DNA from: an uncultured bacterium
Lineage (GTDB): Bacteria; Cyanobacteriota; Vampirovibrionia; Gastranaerophilales; Gastranaerophilaceae
Direction: 5' to 3'
Length of the DNA: 8,038 bases
Assembly: GCA_900554095.1 (NCBI GenBank)
Contig: USGC01000075.1
Coordinates: 1-8,038 of the forward strand
Positions 6,499-8,038 of this stretch are shown one piece after another; the stretch's first letter is position 1; the number at the start of each line of letters is the position of its first letter. The translations under genes and the position numbers were made by a program. The notes below the pieces were generated by a model. That model saw nothing but the letters and a program-made list of their open reading frames with translations, was not told where the DNA came from and did no database searches.

Positions 6499-6556
6499 GT
6501 TGGGGTAAATTACATTGGTTAAATAATGTTCAATGGGGTTAATGGTTGGGGTAAAT
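6499..6556. repeat. Pair of 12-bp direct repeats GTTGGGGTAAAT
   Basis: Perfect copies occur at 6499-6510 and 6545-6556, 46 bp apart, with a weaker related GGGGTTAAT at 6535-6543. They sit in the gap between the 96-aa gene and the rhodanese gene. Spacing of about four to five helical turns suits a DNA-binding protein, but the regulator is unknown. Confidence 0.5.
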
Positions 6557-6588
6557 GTATTTTTAAGTCTGGTCAATTCTCTTTCAAG

Positions 6589-6879
6589 TTACGCTGTGAA
6601 AGATATATGTTTTTTGCCGTCAGTGCAGCAATTTGGTCTTTTGAACATATTGACTGCTTTAACGAACTTGTAGCCAATAGCTGTAATAGGGTTTGATTGA
6701 ACAGCGTCGGCTTTTTGAGTCAAAGATAAGTTTCTGTTGAAACTGTCTTTTTCTTGTTTGAAGTTAATCTTAGAGCTGTCGCTTTGCAAAGCAAGAATAG
6801 CCATTGTCGGGGTTATATTATTTAAGTTACCTTCACCGAATGAAACCGGTGCAATTTTTACTGGATTAATTGTTATCAT
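6589..6879 (-). CDS. Small protein of unknown function (96 aa)
   Basis: I do not recognise this protein. It starts MITINPVKIAPVSFGEGN and ends KRPNCCTDGKKHISFTA, with a Cys-Cys pair at residues ~83-84. It has no signal peptide or membrane segment, and its middle is polar and Ser/Asn/Gln-rich, suggesting partial disorder. GGAGG lies 6 nt before the ATG, and a consensus promoter lies 63-91 nt upstream, so expression is well supported. The VSFG near the N-terminus and ISFT at the C-terminus recall short motifs I associate with many small proteins of gut Melainabacteria; this is a weak impression. No terminator separates it from the rhodanese gene downstream. Confidence 0.7.
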   Translation of the reverse strand: MITINPVKIAPVSFGEGNLNNITPTMAILALQSDSSKINFKQEKDSFNRNLSLTQKADAVQSNPITAIGYKFVKAVNMFKRPNCCTDGKKHISFTA

Positions 6880-6908
6880 TTTGTCCCTCCTCTCGTGAGG
6901 TTGTTATT

Positions 6909-6927
6909 AAGTGTTTTTTTAACACTT
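6909..6927 (-). promoter_or_regulatory. Hairpin in the mRNA leader of the 96-aa gene
   Basis: AAGTGTT and AACACTT form a perfect 7-bp stem with a 5-nt A-rich loop on the minus-strand RNA. It lies between the transcription start and the ribosome binding site. A second small stem (CCTC-ACGA-GAGG) overlaps the edge of the GGAGG site. These may affect mRNA stability or translation. Confidence 0.4.
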
Positions 6928-6941
6928 CATCTTACAGTTTC

Positions 6942-6970
6942 ACTATAAACTATAAGTTTTTATTTGTCAA
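6942..6970 (-). promoter_or_regulatory. Promoter of the 96-aa gene
   Basis: On the minus strand TTGACA (6965-6970), 17-nt spacer, TATAGT (6942-6947). The expected leader is about 55 nt. Confidence 0.85.
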
Positions 6971-7101
6971 CCCCTATTGTAAACTTTTGTTAAAATGGCG
7001 AAAAATAAAATCCCGTTTAGCTTTTGGCATAAAGTGGCGAAAGTACACTTATTAGAGAGTTGACGACTTTTCTTGCCACCCGAATACTATAGTCATTTAG
7101 G
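6971..7101. other. Intergenic stretch with no supported gene
   Basis: This is part of the 340-bp gap between the 96-aa gene and the third pilin-like gene. It holds two copies of TGGCGAAA (from 6996 and 7033), a 22-codon plus-strand ORF at 6995-7063 without a ribosome binding site, and a weak plus-strand promoter-like pair, TTGACG (7060-7065) and TACTAT (7085-7090), with a long 19-nt spacer. I support no gene here. Confidence 0.5.
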
Positions 7102-7127
7102 TAAAAATTATTGCCCGGTCGGGCAAT
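7102..7127 (-). terminator. Intrinsic terminator downstream of pilin-like gene 3
   Basis: ATTGCCCG (7110-7117) and CGGGCAAT (7120-7127) form a perfect 8-bp arm pair. On the minus strand it is followed by AATTTTTA. It lies about 95 nt past the stop of the pilin at 7221-7928. Confidence 0.65.
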
Positions 7128-7199
7128 TGCAACAAAACTCTTATTTTCGTTTAATATAATTAAATCTTTTTCATACTTCCAGCTATTCTTAATTCCAAC

Positions 7200-7227
7200 G
7201 GGAGCAATTCAGCTCCCTTTTTATTTT
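7200..7227 (+). terminator. Plus-strand intrinsic terminator overlapping the stop of pilin-like gene 3
   Basis: GGGAGC (7200-7205), loop AATTCA, GCTCCC (7212-7217), then TTTTTATTTT. The T-run is on the plus strand only; on the minus strand the hairpin follows the pilin stop codon by 3 nt without a U-tract. No plus-strand gene is evident upstream, so it either ends an unseen transcript or blocks antisense transcription. Confidence 0.65.
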
Positions 7228-7928
7228 GGTAAATTTTTCCAGTAATCCTTGTCGGTAAGCGCCGCATATGTACAAGCTACACCGTTTAAACTTGATGTGC
7301 CCGTGTTTGAACAATACATGCTTTTATTAAACATACTATGGGTATCTTCTGCACCCATTGGCAATAGCTTTCCGCTATCATGCACCTGGAACGAAAATAA
7401 ATCATACCCAAATCTGTTAGGTCCTTTTGAAAGACCGTTTACATCCACCTGTATCAATAATCTCTTTTCCGCCGGATCATCCGGTAAACGATTAAAATCA
7501 GGCTGATCAATAAAAATCATGGCACCATCGCTCAGCATAAACTGCCCATCGTCTAACAGATATGAGGCAACATAATTCGTGTTTGTAAAATTGCGGTACT
7601 TTTTAGTAATATAAGGTGTTCCATCAGTTTCTTTGTCTCCGTCATGACCAACACAACTCATATCGTCGCAGTCCTTTGCGGCTTTAAAATATTTTATAAA
7701 TTCTCTCTTGAATCCACCGTGTTCGTAAGTAGAGTAATTTACTTTTTCACCCCTATCGTAGGCCATTAAATTTAGTGCGTTTTGGATATTTGAATAATTT
7801 TTCTTTAATGCGGTTTCAAGTTCTCGGTGCTGCTTGTTTTGGATTAACGTAGGAAGCGTCATGGCGGCTACGACACCGATTATCCCGAGCGTTATCAAAA
7901 TCTCAGCTAATGTAAATCCTTCTTTCAT
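7221..7928 (-). CDS. Type IV pilin/pseudopilin-like protein 3 (235 aa, intact)
   Basis: A short prepilin leader MKEG is followed by FTLAEILITLGIIGVVAAMTLP (from residue 5), with Gly at -1 and Glu at +5, the standard prepilin peptidase site. The rest is a globular C-terminal domain with a C-x4-C pair (C87, C92), VDVNG (161-165), KGPNRFGYDLFSF (168-180) and Cys206/Cys219, the last in ACTYAALTDKDYW near the end. The same motifs occur in pilin 1 in the same order, so these two are paralogues; the Asp-rich VDVNG segment could bind calcium as in some pseudopilins (inference). The start at 7928 has GAGG 5 nt before the ATG and its own promoter. However, the frame is open beyond this ATG into the G10 run at the window edge, so a longer form starting outside the window is possible, with a leader like those of pilins 1 and 2. 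Confidence 0.92.
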   Translation of the reverse strand: MKEGFTLAEILITLGIIGVVAAMTLPTLIQNKQHRELETALKKNYSNIQNALNLMAYDRGEKVNYSTYEHGGFKREFIKYFKAAKDCDDMSCVGHDGDKETDGTPYITKKYRNFTNTNYVASYLLDDGQFMLSDGAMIFIDQPDFNRLPDDPAEKRLLIQVDVNGLSKGPNRFGYDLFSFQVHDSGKLLPMGAEDTHSMFNKSMYCSNTGTSSLNGVACTYAALTDKDYWKNLPK

Positions 7929-7959
7929 ATTAACCTCACGCTTGCTAAATTTATTATTT

Positions 7960-7988
7960 ATTATAACATTATTTTGGTCAGCTTGCAA
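7960..7988 (-). promoter_or_regulatory. Promoter of the short form of pilin-like gene 3
   Basis: On the minus strand TTGCAA (7983-7988), 17-nt spacer, perfect TATAAT (7960-7965). It lies about 30 nt before the ATG at 7928, within the possible long open frame. Confidence 0.75.
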
Positions 7989-8028
7989 GGGGGTTATTTT
8001 TTCTTCTTTAAGCCGGTGATTTTGTTTG

Positions 8029-8038
8029 CCCCCCCCCC
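8029..8038. repeat. Poly-C/poly-G run (at least 10) cut by the window edge
   Basis: Ten C end the window on the plus strand; on the coding strand of pilin 3 they are G. The pilin 3 frame reads from them as Gly codons with no stop down to its MKEG start. The true length is unknown because the window ends here. Confidence 0.65.

Noticed and set aside
6995..7063. 22-codon plus-strand ORF MAKNKIPFSFWHKVAKVHLLES
   Set aside because: No Shine-Dalgarno sequence or convincing promoter; length is within chance.
7986..7988. TTG at 7988 as the start of pilin-like gene 3
   Set aside because: No Shine-Dalgarno sequence lies before it, and it overlaps the -35 box; the ATG at 7928 has GAGG and gives the standard MKEG leader.
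8029..8038. Terminal poly-C as a two-colour sequencing poly-G tail artefact
   Set aside because: Such artefacts add G at read 3' ends and would give poly-G, not poly-C, at this end of the plus strand; the in-frame Gly reading also argues for real sequence. Not fully excluded.
1..8038. CRISPR array, transposase, integrase or phage genes
   Set aside because: No regularly spaced repeats and no such protein motifs were seen in any frame.

Overview
The window is AT-rich bacterial DNA. It carries three genes for type IV pilin/pseudopilin-like proteins (motif FTLAE[VI]LITLGII), a Rex-type operator in front of adhE, and several small lineage-specific proteins. This mix resembles gut Gastranaerophilales (Melainabacteria/Vampirovibrionia). 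That placement is an inference from protein style; Fusobacteria and Elusimicrobia also have pilins of this look.

Layout. Positions 1-100 hold two adjacent perfect hairpins. A small basic protein gene (102-341, minus) follows a tRNA-Cys(GCA) gene (367-438, minus) that has a near-consensus promoter. Two pilin-like genes then run on the plus strand (683-1455 and 1549-2386). Each has a promoter, a strong ribosome binding site and an ATG, but in each the pilin frame is shifted relative to that ATG: in the first across a run of nine C, in the second near a GGGG. They converge on adhE (2445-5117, minus), a full-length bifunctional aldehyde/alcohol dehydrogenase, with a shared terminator between them. 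A near-perfect Rex operator sits just downstream of the adhE -10 box. Divergent from adhE is an unrecognised 247-residue protein (5260-6003, plus). It converges on a single-domain rhodanese (6043-6432, minus) across a second terminator. Upstream of the rhodanese are a 10-bp inverted repeat that encloses its ribosome binding site and a pair of 12-bp direct repeats, then a 96-residue small protein (6589-6879, minus) with its own promoter. About 340 bp without a gene follow, with two hairpin terminators of opposite orientation. The last gene is a third pilin-like gene (7221-7928, minus). Its frame stays open upstream into a run of ten G (coding strand) that is cut by the window edge.

How it fits together. 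The adhE/Rex pair is a classic redox-balancing fermentation module: NADH build-up releases Rex and AdhE turns acetyl-CoA into ethanol, recycling NAD+. The most interesting signal is the pilin set. Two of the three genes have a long poly-C/poly-G run in or contiguous with the N-terminal leader, where a one-base change in run length would connect or disconnect the start codon and the pilin. This looks like slipped-strand phase variation of surface pilins. It is an inference from one sequence; raw-read evidence on run length would decide it.
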